This document shows, in pieces, positions 56,617-64,000 of a stretch of 64,000 bases of DNA. The translations under genes and the position numbers were made by a program. The stretch is from Pseudanabaena sp. (lineage in GTDB: Bacteria > Cyanobacteriota > Cyanobacteriia > Pseudanabaenales > Pseudanabaenaceae). The stretch spans positions 62,001 to 126,000 of the forward strand of contig QBMK01000007.1 of the NCBI GenBank assembly GCA_003249035.1, written 5' to 3'. Position 1 is the stretch's first letter. Every line of letters starts with the position of its first letter. The notes under the pieces are model-generated. The model was not told the DNA's origin. It ran no database searches and saw only the letters and a program-made list of their open reading frames with translations.

Positions 56617-57474
56617 ATGGTTAAGCCAAACTCAAATCTACCAATACCAGCTCGGCTAATCACAATACCTGTTAGCCATTACTGCGAAAAAACTCGATGG
56701 GCTTTAACAAGGCTACAAATTCCGTTTGTAGAAGAGCGGCATATGCCACCTTTTCATCGATTTGCAACCCGAAGCATCGTCAAACGAATGAGTTCAGATG
56801 ACATGTCAGAGGCAGAGCGGAATTTGTCACCGATCAATCGATTTATTGGGCAGCAAGTTGGCGGACAATCCGTTCCAGTTTTGATTACGCCAGCGGAAAT
56901 ACTGAAAGATTCAGATGAAATTTTAAGATACGTTGATGCGATCGCATCGGAAGATCAGAAGCTATATCCCACCAATCCCGAACATCGTCAGCAAGTCGAG
57001 AACCTTGTAAAATCCTTTAATTCTGTCCTTGGTCCTGCGGTTCGTCTATGGGCTTATTTTTATATTATGGATCGACCTGATCTACTTCAACCCCTTTGGT
57101 GTCAAGGAGTCCCTTGGTTTGAGCGTCTTCTATTTCCAATGGCTTTTCCGTGGATGCGCTCCAATGTACTTCAGATGTATAACATTAGCGAGGCATCTGC
57201 GATCGCAGCACATGAGTCGATTTGTAAGACTTTTGAGATAGTTGAAAACCTGCTTGCAGATGGTCGAACTTATTTAGTCGGCGATCAATTTTCAGCGGCA
57301 GATCTGACCTTTGCGACTCTTGCCGCCGCCGTTGTGATGCCAGTAGGTTATGGAGTGAAGCTTCCAGATATCAGCGAATTACCAACTGCCATGGAGACCA
57401 GTATCCAACAATTGCGCAAAACAGTTTCTGGGGAATTTGTATTCCGCCTGTATCAAGAACGAGATGCGATTTAA
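56617..57474 (+). CDS. Glutathione S-transferase family protein
   Basis: A 285-residue protein. The thioredoxin-like N-domain begins ARLITIPVSHYCEKTRWAL, in which the SHYCEK segment holds a possible catalytic Ser/Cys pair. A VPVLIT segment with cis-Pro follows. The helical C-domain ends with LADGRTYLVGDQFSAADLTFATLAA, the typical N-capping box of GSTs. An insertion of about 50 residues (MPPFHRFATRSIVKRMSSDD...) distinguishes it from short GSTs. It starts 5 nt after glmS and is probably cotranscribed. Confidence 0.85.
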   Translation: MVKPNSNLPIPARLITIPVSHYCEKTRWALTRLQIPFVEERHMPPFHRFATRSIVKRMSSDDMSEAERNLSPINRFIGQQVGGQSVPVLITPAEILKDSDEILRYVDAIASEDQKLYPTNPEHRQQVENLVKSFNSVLGPAVRLWAYFYIMDRPDLLQPLWCQGVPWFERLLFPMAFPWMRSNVLQMYNISEASAIAAHESICKTFEIVENLLADGRTYLVGDQFSAADLTFATLAAAVVMPVGYGVKLPDISELPTAMETSIQQLRKTVSGEFVFRLYQERDAI

Positions 57475-57542
57475 TAAGGAACCAGTTTCCATGGAGCGGC
57501 TTCGCCTCACCACAAAAAACTGGTTCCTTATTTCGTTTACAA
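57473..57542. terminator. Stem-loop terminator after the GST gene
   Basis: Perfect 16-bp arms AATAAGGAACCAGTTT (57473-57488) and 57527-57542 with a 38-nt loop containing GCGGCTTCGCC. It begins on the GST stop codon and probably ends the glmS-GST transcript. The following 180 nt to the next gene hold no recognised feature. Confidence 0.75.
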
Positions 57543-57724
57543 AGCACCACAACCTACATTCAGTAGGTGTTTTTTGAGAATTAGAATTTATTGGAGAAAA
57601 CCTTATAAAAAAAGCTTTGCTGAATGTAGTCAGAATGGAGTTGTGACAGTATCTACATCTCATTCTTTCGCAGTAAATATTTTTTTGCCCAGATCACCTA
57701 CTGAATGTATGTTGCAAACAAATT

Positions 57725-59158
57725 ATGGATAAATATAATCGTCGCAAATTTTTACTTCAGGCTCGCAACTTGACCTATGCAGGAGCGACAAGTTGGCTTT
57801 GTGGATGTGGAGGTGCATTGAGCAACTCTGACGATTGCTCAGCCAATCCATCGCCAAAAGATAGCAAAGATAAAGAGCAGATCATTGTCATTGGTGCAGG
57901 TATTGCAGGAATCACGGCGGCTAAAAAATTGCAAGATCAAGGATATCGGGTAATTATCCTAGAAGGTCGCGATCGCATCGGGGGGAGAATTTGGACAGAT
58001 AATTCTTTAGGCTTTCCTTTGGATCTTGGCGCTGCATGGATTCATACCGTTGACGGTAATCCGATCACTCCTTTAGTCAAACAATTTGGTATCCAGACTG
58101 TCATCTCTGATCTAAAATCGCAATGGAACTATAAAGGTGTCAATCAACTACTAAGTGAATCTGATGAACTGCGCATAGACTCAGCTTTCCAATCATTTAT
58201 GAACAGGATTAACAAGCTAAAAAAAGGCTCTTCATTGTCGCAGCAGCTCACTCTAGCGGATATCGCTCAACAAATAATTGACTCAGAAGAACTCACAGGA
58301 TTAACTCTTAAAGGATTTCGGGCAACCCTATCTTCGACAATTGAAAGTGAAGTTGGCGAGGATATTGCGAATTTGGGAATCAAAGGTTTCGATGAAGATT
58401 CAGAATTTTCAGGAGCAGATGTAGTTTTTCCACAAGGCTATACGCAGCTTGTACAAGCTCTATCCAAAGATTTAGATATTCGGACTAAGCATCTTGTGCA
58501 GCAGGTTGCCTATGATGATAATGGTGTACAAGTGACTACCGATCGCGGAGTTTTTAATGGCTCAAGGGTGATTGTCACAGTTCCATTAGGTGTGTTGAAA
58601 CGTGGTTCTGTTAAGTTTTCACCAGAATTGCCAGAAGTGAAGTTAGCAGCAATTGAACAATTGGGCATGGGAGCATTAAACAAATTAGTATTAAAATTCC
58701 CTAAACAGTTTTGGCCATCACAGCCTCACACCATGGCATATGTCAATGGCAATATTCCCGATCGCTATGTTGAATTTTACAACTGGCAGAAATATATTCA
58801 GCAGCCGATTTTAGTCGCCATGTTTAGCGGTAGTTTTTCGCGATCGCTATCACAAATGTCGCAATCTGAGGCAGTGCAGAACATCATGTCTGACTTGCAA
58901 GCGATGTTTGGCAAAGACATTCCGTTACCAACCGCCACATTATTGACCAAATGGCATGATGCCCCCTTTGCCTATGGTTCGTATTCCACATTTTCGATAA
59001 ATGGCAATATTCAAGACTGCGATCGCTTAGCGAAACCTATAGGCGATCGCATATTTTTTGCTGGTGAGGCAACCTATGGTAAACACTTAGGAACTGTGCA
59101 TGGAGCTTTATTGAGTGGAGAGAGAGAAGCCAATAGAATCATCAGAATCGATAAATGA
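57725..59158 (+). CDS. Exported flavin monoamine oxidase family protein
   Basis: A 477-residue flavoprotein. The N-terminus has a twin-Arg motif (NRRKFL) and an LCGC Cys that could be lipidated, so Tat export as an anchored protein is likely. The FAD motif IIVIGAGIAGITAAKKLQDQG begins near 52, followed by EGRDRIGGRIWT and LDLGAAWIHTVDGNP. The C-terminal IFFAGEATYGKHLGTVHGALLSGEREA is the second FAD signature. Substrates may be L-amino acids or amines; unresolved. It is monocistronic. Confidence 0.87.
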   Translation: MDKYNRRKFLLQARNLTYAGATSWLCGCGGALSNSDDCSANPSPKDSKDKEQIIVIGAGIAGITAAKKLQDQGYRVIILEGRDRIGGRIWTDNSLGFPLDLGAAWIHTVDGNPITPLVKQFGIQTVISDLKSQWNYKGVNQLLSESDELRIDSAFQSFMNRINKLKKGSSLSQQLTLADIAQQIIDSEELTGLTLKGFRATLSSTIESEVGEDIANLGIKGFDEDSEFSGADVVFPQGYTQLVQALSKDLDIRTKHLVQQVAYDDNGVQVTTDRGVFNGSRVIVTVPLGVLKRGSVKFSPELPEVKLAAIEQLGMGALNKLVLKFPKQFWPSQPHTMAYVNGNIPDRYVEFYNWQKYIQQPILVAMFSGSFSRSLSQMSQSEAVQNIMSDLQAMFGKDIPLPTATLLTKWHDAPFAYGSYSTFSINGNIQDCDRLAKPIGDRIFFAGEATYGKHLGTVHGALLSGEREANRIIRIDK

Positions 59159-59692
59159 CATGACAACTTGTGGAAATCCATACAAAAAAATACAGTAACA
59201 GAAGTTTCTAGATTAATTTCACCACTCATTTTCATAGGAATAGTCGATCGCTGTTAGATGTTGGGGGAATAGTTGCTTGAGCCATTAGTTTTGCGGATAA
59301 TGACGCAACTCATCGACTCTTTTGCAAATAAAAAATGTCGAGTAAAAAAATCAAGTGATCTAAGGAAAACTTAATATATAGCAATGAAAGTTTTGCTTAG
59401 GACATAAAACCCAAATAAATGAAGGCGGCGCAAAGCGCCGCCTTCATTTATTTGGGTTTTGATTTGTCCTAGATATCTCTTTCATTGTTATATAAATGTT
59501 GAAAGTAGCATGGCTGAATATGAATTAGTAGAAGCTTTTTGTTGAGATTTGTGATGTTGAGTGAATAGTTTCGATTAGGCTATCAATAAGCATCAATAAG
59601 TTTTATTTAAGCAATCGGGTATTGTGATGATTGCTAGTTCCCAACAGTCAGTAAACTAGAGATAGCCGTCTAGAATTTGGGAGAACGCGATC
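59159..59692. other. Gap with nested inverted repeats
   Basis: No gene found in about 530 nt. The central part is occupied by the nested hairpin at 59375-59494. It must contain the promoter of the flavodiiron gene. Confidence 0.55.
59375..59494. repeat. Dispersed repeat copy 2 containing a GC-core hairpin
   Basis: Outer arms TATATAGCAATGAAAG (59375-59390) and CTTTCATTGTTATATA (59479-59494, one mismatch). Nested inside is a perfect 26-bp stem, 59406-59431 with 59435-59460, whose centre GGCGGCGCAAAGCGCCGCC (59424-59442) is the recurrent core with a GAA to AAA loop. The sequence up to AAAACCCAAATAAA matches copy 1 at 45221-45265 almost base for base, then diverges where the core begins. Confidence 0.8.
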
Positions 59693-61393
59693 TTGATTAG
59701 TACTAAGCCCCGCGATGTTCAAGCAATTTATATTGCCGATGAAACCTTTGCCCTGCGATCGCGCAGTTGGAATCGCCTGCGGTTTGAAATTGAATATGCG
59801 CTCGAAAAAGGAACAACAGCAAACTCTTTCTTGATTCAAGGCAATTTGTTAGCGCTAATCGATCCCCCTGGGGAGACTTTCGCTGCGATTTATCTAGAAG
59901 AATTGCGTAAGCGCATTAACATTATCGATATCAGTTACGTAATTCTTGGTCATGTTAACCAAAACCGTATCGTGACATTAAAGGCATTGCTCGAGATTAA
60001 TAGTCGCATCACCTTTATTTGTACTAATCCGGGTGCGATCGCGCTCCGCCAAAGCCTAGGCGAAAAAGTCAAAATTCAAGTTGTACGGGGTGAGGAAACC
60101 CTTGATCTAGGTAAAGGTCACATTCTCAAATTTATCCCTACTTCTACACCGCGCCATCCTGACGAACTTTGCACATATGACTCGAAAACGCAGATTTTAT
60201 ATACCGATAAATTCTTTGGATCGCATATCTGTGGCGATCAAGTCTTTGATGAGGGTTGGAGTCAGCTATTAGGCGATCGCCGTTATTATTTCGACAGCAC
60301 GATGGCAAACCAAGTCCGCCAAGTTGAGGCAGCTCTCGAAAAGTTAACCGTGATGCCTGCGGTGTTTTATGCTCCTGGTCATGGGCCAATGTTGAAGCAT
60401 GGCTTGCACGAACTGGTTAATCTCTATCGTCAATGGAGCGAAGCTCAGAAGCAGCAAAATATCTCAGTAGCGTTGCTGTTTGCTTCAGCATATGGCAATA
60501 CGACAACGATCGCGAATGCTTTGGCAAGAGGAATCACCAAGGCAGGAGTCTCTGTCGAGCTCATTAATTGCGAGAATGCAGAGCCTGAAGAAATCAAAAG
60601 GGCGATCGAGAAATCCTCTGGCTTCTTGATTGGTTCGCCAACATTGGGTGGACATTTGCCAACACAGGTGCAAACGGCTCTGGGCATAGTTTTATCTACA
60701 GCGACTAAGAGCTATCAAGCAGGTGTATTTGGCTCCTATGGATGGAGTGGTGAAGCTGTGGATATTATTTCGGGAAAGCTGAAGGATGCTGGCTATACTC
60801 TTGCCTTTGAGCCGATTCGGATTAAGTTCACGCCTACCGAAGCAACTTTACAAATTTGTGAAGAGACGGGAACTGATTTTGCTCAAGCACTGAAGCAATC
60901 CAAAAAAGTTCGGACAACCCTGAATCCAGGCAGTACTGTAGAGCAAGCCGTAGGGCGAATTGTTGGTTCCCTATGTGTCTTGACTGTCAAACGCGATGAA
61001 ATCTCGACAGCGATGCTAGCATCCTGGGTTGCCCAAGCCTCATTCAATCCTCCAGGTTTAACGATCGCTGTCGCCAAAGATCGTGCCATCGAGACTTATT
61101 TGTTTGAAGGCGATCGCTTTGTCCTGAATATCCTCGAACAGGGTAAGCAACTCCGCAAACATTTTATGAAAAAATTTGCACCTGGGGAAGATCGCTTTAC
61201 GGATATACTGGTGGAAACAACGGAAGGTGGTCTGATCTTGTCTGATGGATTGGCATATTTGGAATGTAGCGTAATGCAACGAATGGAATGTGGCGATCAC
61301 TGGCTTATCTATGCGATCGTAGAGAATGGCAAGCTATTGCAAGCTAATGGCTTAACGGCAATTCACCACCGCAAAACAGCAAGTAATTATTAA
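59693..61393 (+). CDS. Flavodiiron protein, Flv1/Flv2 class
   Basis: A 566-residue three-domain protein beginning with TTG. The order is beta-lactamase-like diiron domain (1-260), flavodoxin domain (VALLFASAYGNTTTIANAL from about 264) and a C-terminal flavin reductase domain (VGRIVGSLCVLTV). This is the cyanobacterial NAD(P)H:oxygen oxidoreductase architecture. The diiron loop HxExDH is replaced by H87-V-N89-Q-N91-R92, and the next His site reads TPRHPDE. Such loss of ligands is characteristic of Flv1 and Flv2, which pair with canonical Flv3 or Flv4. No partner gene lies nearby. Flv1 is more likely because the flv4-flv2 operon context is absent. Confidence 0.87.
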   Translation: MISTKPRDVQAIYIADETFALRSRSWNRLRFEIEYALEKGTTANSFLIQGNLLALIDPPGETFAAIYLEELRKRINIIDISYVILGHVNQNRIVTLKALLEINSRITFICTNPGAIALRQSLGEKVKIQVVRGEETLDLGKGHILKFIPTSTPRHPDELCTYDSKTQILYTDKFFGSHICGDQVFDEGWSQLLGDRRYYFDSTMANQVRQVEAALEKLTVMPAVFYAPGHGPMLKHGLHELVNLYRQWSEAQKQQNISVALLFASAYGNTTTIANALARGITKAGVSVELINCENAEPEEIKRAIEKSSGFLIGSPTLGGHLPTQVQTALGIVLSTATKSYQAGVFGSYGWSGEAVDIISGKLKDAGYTLAFEPIRIKFTPTEATLQICEETGTDFAQALKQSKKVRTTLNPGSTVEQAVGRIVGSLCVLTVKRDEISTAMLASWVAQASFNPPGLTIAVAKDRAIETYLFEGDRFVLNILEQGKQLRKHFMKKFAPGEDRFTDILVETTEGGLILSDGLAYLECSVMQRMECGDHWLIYAIVENGKLLQANGLTAIHHRKTASNY

Positions 61394-61427
61394 AAGCAAG
61401 AAAGCGCGTTATGCGCTTTCTTGCTTT
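61393..61427. terminator. Terminator after the flavodiiron gene
   Basis: Perfect 15-bp stem AAAGCAAGAAAGCGC with a 5-nt loop GTTAT; starts on the stop codon. It also faces the converging 116-residue membrane protein gene. Confidence 0.75.
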
Positions 61428-61523
61428 GCTTGAGAGAATCATAGCGATTCTACTGGTAGGGGTTTGTTTCTCATGCAAAGGCGGCGAAACAAACTTCTGT
61501 ATCTTTATTGCTTGAAAAGTGAA

Positions 61524-61874
61524 CTAGAAATCACTACCTGATTGATCGAGATTAGATGGATTATCAGGAGATGATTCGTTAGAAGAACTATCATTTTTGA
61601 AGTGAGCGCTCACATAATCTTGTAAATGTGGGCGAAGTACATTTGTGGTAATGAGACCAAAAATCCCACCCCCAAGACCACCACCAATTGCTGCACCAAT
61701 TATTCCAAATCTTGAACCGACAGCAGCAAGAATTCCTAACGCAAATAGACTTACCCAACTTTGCCAATGTTTGAAAGCATATTTTTTGTAGCAAAATTGC
61801 CACGCTTGTTTTGTCTGTTCTGGCGATAGACCTTGTAGCTCAGGAATTTGATTGATTGTCCAAAAAAATTGCAT
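61524..61874 (-). CDS. Small membrane protein with glycine-rich hairpin
   Basis: A 116-residue protein of unknown function. An amphipathic N-terminal region (PELQGLSPEQTKQAWQFCYKKYAFKHWQ) leads to two closely spaced membrane segments, the second rich in glycine (GIIGAAIGGGLGGGIFGLI), of the glycine-zipper type. The tail is Ser/Asn/Asp rich. It may be a membrane-inserting or scaffold protein; I do not recognise a family. It is flanked by terminators. Confidence 0.6.
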   Translation of the reverse strand: MQFFWTINQIPELQGLSPEQTKQAWQFCYKKYAFKHWQSWVSLFALGILAAVGSRFGIIGAAIGGGLGGGIFGLITTNVLRPHLQDYVSAHFKNDSSSNESSPDNPSNLDQSGSDF

Positions 61875-62072
61875 AGTTTTGCCTTAAACTTAGTATTTTT
61901 CTAGTACCTCAGCATAATTAAAAGCCCAGAGACAAAACCTGAATTACCCACATAGAAGGCAGTTCAGGTTTTACGCTTTTATGTTTAATTGTGCCTAACT
62001 ACTGACTGGTTTCAGCAGCACATTATATAGACATATCGCAATTCTAATTCATTTGTTAGACTGTTCTTTTAC
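61875..62072. other. Gap with a weak inverted repeat
   Basis: Ten-bp arms AAAACCTGAA (61934-61943) and TTCAGGTTTT (61973-61982) followed by T-rich sequence on the minus strand. It may end the CHASE2 cyclase transcript. Confidence 0.4.
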
Positions 62073-64000
62073 TCATTGCGCGGTTGGTAACTGACCTTTT
62101 TTGAGGAGGTCGATTACTGCAGTATGTCGCTTGAGATCGCTGTGGACTTGATCATAAATTTGGCGATCGCTACCTTTTAACCCAATCACACCATAGAGCC
62201 TTACATTCCCAACTCTACCTTTGAGCGCATGATCTCCAAAATCAACAACATCAATTTCCTCCTTGACTATTTCGTATAGCGAACCAGTAATTACAATATC
62301 TGTCCCAAGTTCCTTAGTCATGCCCTCGACTCGACTTGCCACATTGACCGTATCACCAATTACCGCATATTCGAGACGGCGTGAAGAGCCAATATTGCCG
62401 ACGGTTATTTCTCCGTAGTTTATTCCAATTCCATTAGAGAAAGGGATTTTGTTCTCAGCTTGCCAGACATTACGAAGCTCCATTAACGCGGATCGCATAT
62501 TTAGGGCTGCATGGATCGCATTCATCGCATCAGCTTTCTCTCCCCGCGAAACTGGCGAGCCAAATTCCGCCATAATTGCGTCACCGATAAATTTATCAAT
62601 TGTGCCTTGATATTCCAGAATTGCGTCCACCATACCGCCAAGATAGGTATTTAGTTGGAGGATTAGTAGCTTTGCAGGAAGACGACTAGAGAGCGTAGTA
62701 AAGCCACGAATATCAGAAAAGAGAACCGCAGCTTTGATTGTCCGCCCTTCTAATAGATCGCGAAAACTTTCGGGTTGGTTGACAATCTCTTCCACAATTG
62801 GCGCAGCAACATAACGCTCTAGGGTTCGCCGCAGTAAGATTTTATCAATTTGGGCAGCGATTGAGCCTGTAGTTAAAAGTGTAATTCCATTTAAACCGAT
62901 CGAGATCGCCGGAATCGCCACAGGTAGGATCGTACTGGTGTAAATAAAGCAAACGTAGCCAATCCCAAACCAAGCGATCGCAATGCCAAAAGCCGTTAAT
63001 ATCTGAGTAGTTGGGCGTTTAAATAAGCAGAGGATTCCGCCCGAAATTCCAACAAATAGCAACGTAAAGATGCCTTTTTGGATAGGGTTGGCAAATAGAT
63101 CGGCCATGCTTTTGTCTAGCATGAGAGTCGCGATTGCATTGGCATGGATTTCAATTCCCGCCATTCTACCCATTGCTGAGTTTTGAATATCTTGTTTTGA
63201 CGCAGCCGTTGCACCAATTAGAACAATTTTATCTTTAAAGAATTTACCACCCTGAAGTTGTTCGCTATTCCAATTGGCTGGATCGACTACAAAATAAAAG
63301 GGAATCTGTTGTTGAGCATTTGCCCATGTATCCGCACCACCAAAAAAATAAATTCCATCGCCCTTTGGTTTGGGATAACTGATTTTTGCAACATTTAGGA
63401 TTGAAGCCGCAAAAGTTGGCACAATTGGTAACCCACTATCAGCTGGTGGCTGCACGCCTAATCGATGAATATTATCAGTAACTTCAGGTCGAAAATTAAT
63501 TAATCCTAATGTATTTGGTTTTATTTTAAAAGTTCCATCAGGGGAGGCAAGCTGCATAATACTCGCTTCACCGATTTGCGTAAATTCATAACTAGCCGCA
63601 AATACTGCTCGCTCACCATATTTAGTAATCGCTGCTTGAAACTTATCGTCATCAGCGGCACCATGATCTCCAGGTGTCACGAACAATATGTCAAATGCAA
63701 CTACTTTTGCCCCTGCTTTAACCAATTTTTCTAGGACTTGGGCGTAAACCACCCGCTTCCATGTGGTTGTGCGAAAAGGTTCTAAGAAGGGGCGGGTTTT
63801 AGGGTCATAAAATTCGCCTTGACGTAAGGAAAGATCATCGATCGCTAAAATCACAATATTCTTGGGAGGTGCAATTGTACCGCGCCAGTTAAAAAATGCT
63901 GATTGCGTCTGTCGTTCGAGATTTTGTACTTCATTTAGTTCCAAGCCCGTTGCGATCGCACTTAATAATGCGATCGCGCCAACCATTAAATAGCCAATAG
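62073..64000 (-). CDS. CHASE2-domain adenylate cyclase, 5' end cut by window
   Basis: The frame runs open to the right edge. A Met at 63986 would fall inside the first membrane helix (IGYLMVGAIALLSAIATGLEL), so the true start probably lies outside. Order: one helix, extracytoplasmic CHASE2 domain (about 25-290 from that Met; IVILAIDDLSLRQGEF, VVAFDILFVTPGDHGA, DKIVLIGATA), three helices (about 303-377) and a class III cyclase. The cyclase has metal aspartates D425 (FSDIRGF) and D469 (IGDAIMAEFG), Lys465 for adenine and a DTVNVASR segment, so it should make cAMP. It probably reports an extracytoplasmic signal. It is the second cyclase in the window. Confidence 0.9.
   Translation of the reverse strand, partial: IGYLMVGAIALLSAIATGLELNEVQNLERQTQSAFFNWRGTIAPPKNIVILAIDDLSLRQGEFYDPKTRPFLEPFRTTTWKRVVYAQVLEKLVKAGAKVVAFDILFVTPGDHGAADDDKFQAAITKYGERAVFAASYEFTQIGEASIMQLASPDGTFKIKPNTLGLINFRPEVTDNIHRLGVQPPADSGLPIVPTFAASILNVAKISYPKPKGDGIYFFGGADTWANAQQQIPFYFVVDPANWNSEQLQGGKFFKDKIVLIGATAASKQDIQNSAMGRMAGIEIHANAIATLMLDKSMADLFANPIQKGIFTLLFVGISGGILCLFKRPTTQILTAFGIAIAWFGIGYVCFIYTSTILPVAIPAISIGLNGITLLTTGSIAAQIDKILLRRTLERYVAAPIVEEIVNQPESFRDLLEGRTIKAAVLFSDIRGFTTLSSRLPAKLLILQLNTYLGGMVDAILEYQGTIDKFIGDAIMAEFGSPVSRGEKADAMNAIHAALNMRSALMELRNVWQAENKIPFSNGIGINYGEITVGNIGSSRRLEYAVIGDTVNVASRVEGMTKELGTDIVITGSLYEIVKEEIDVVDFGDHALKGRVGNVRLYGVIGLKGSDRQIYDQVHSDLKRHTAVIDLLKKGQLPTAQ

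Noticed and set aside
1-64000. CRISPR array, tRNA and rRNA genes
   Set aside because: I looked through the gaps for regularly spaced direct repeats and for tRNA-like TTCGA arms with cloverleaf partners and found none; a dedicated search could still find a diverged one.

Overview
The window reads as chromosomal DNA of a cyanobacterium, most likely a Pseudanabaena-like filamentous lineage. The phylum call rests on abundant HIP1-type octamers (GCGATCGC) in genes and gaps, and on cyanobacterial gene types: an IctB-family protein, a Flv1/Flv2-class flavodiiron protein, a DesD-type desaturase, a CyaC-like kinase-cyclase and an hps (hormogonium polysaccharide) secretion locus. The genus is inferred from gene flavour only.

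Layout. 0-4 kb: the tail of a GT2 glycosyltransferase, then a three-gene minus-strand unit (membrane GT-C-like protein with a zinc ribbon, GT2, methyltransferase) for glycan or glycolipid work. 4.3-17.5 kb: hpsA, a giant 3151-residue surface or secretion protein, followed by four prepilin-like genes (hpsB, hpsC and two GspH-type pseudopilins). Divergent glycan genes next to the pseudopilin operon fit a polysaccharide synthesis and export locus for motility. 17.5-21.9 kb: Rpn-like nuclease, UbiD, a TPR protein, IctB. 21.9-28.9 kb: CyaC-like signalling protein, MurE, fatty-acid desaturase. 28.9-30.3 kb: an insertion-sequence graveyard with IS1-, IS630- and IS5-type remnants. 30.5-40.7 kb: SNF2 helicase, a phage-like orphan, peptide deformylase, DUF2237, SOUL protein, aldo/keto reductase, GT4, geranylgeranyl-reductase-like flavoprotein. 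41-45 kb: two small tandem paralogues of unknown function, a gene-poor AT-rich kilobase, and an NB-ARC STAND NTPase with an unusual C-terminus; a 130-bp MITE with a perfect target duplication follows. 45.4-64 kb: epimerase, Ski2-type helicase, peroxiredoxin-like protein, ComFB, GH57, DUF192 lipoprotein, FtsL-like protein, GlmS, GST, amine oxidase, flavodiiron protein, and a CHASE2 adenylate cyclase cut by the window end.

Two adenylate cyclases and a ComFB-type candidate cyclic-dinucleotide receptor lie in the same window as the pseudopilin/polysaccharide locus; a link between nucleotide second messengers and surface motility is inference only.

The main non-gene signal is a set of strong stem-loops between genes. 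Four share a nearly identical 19-nt GC-rich core, but each has different flanking arms that are still self-complementary over 15-26 bp. A second dispersed repeat beginning TATAGCAATGAAAG occurs twice, and one copy contains one of the GC-rich cores. No tRNA, rRNA or CRISPR array was recognised.
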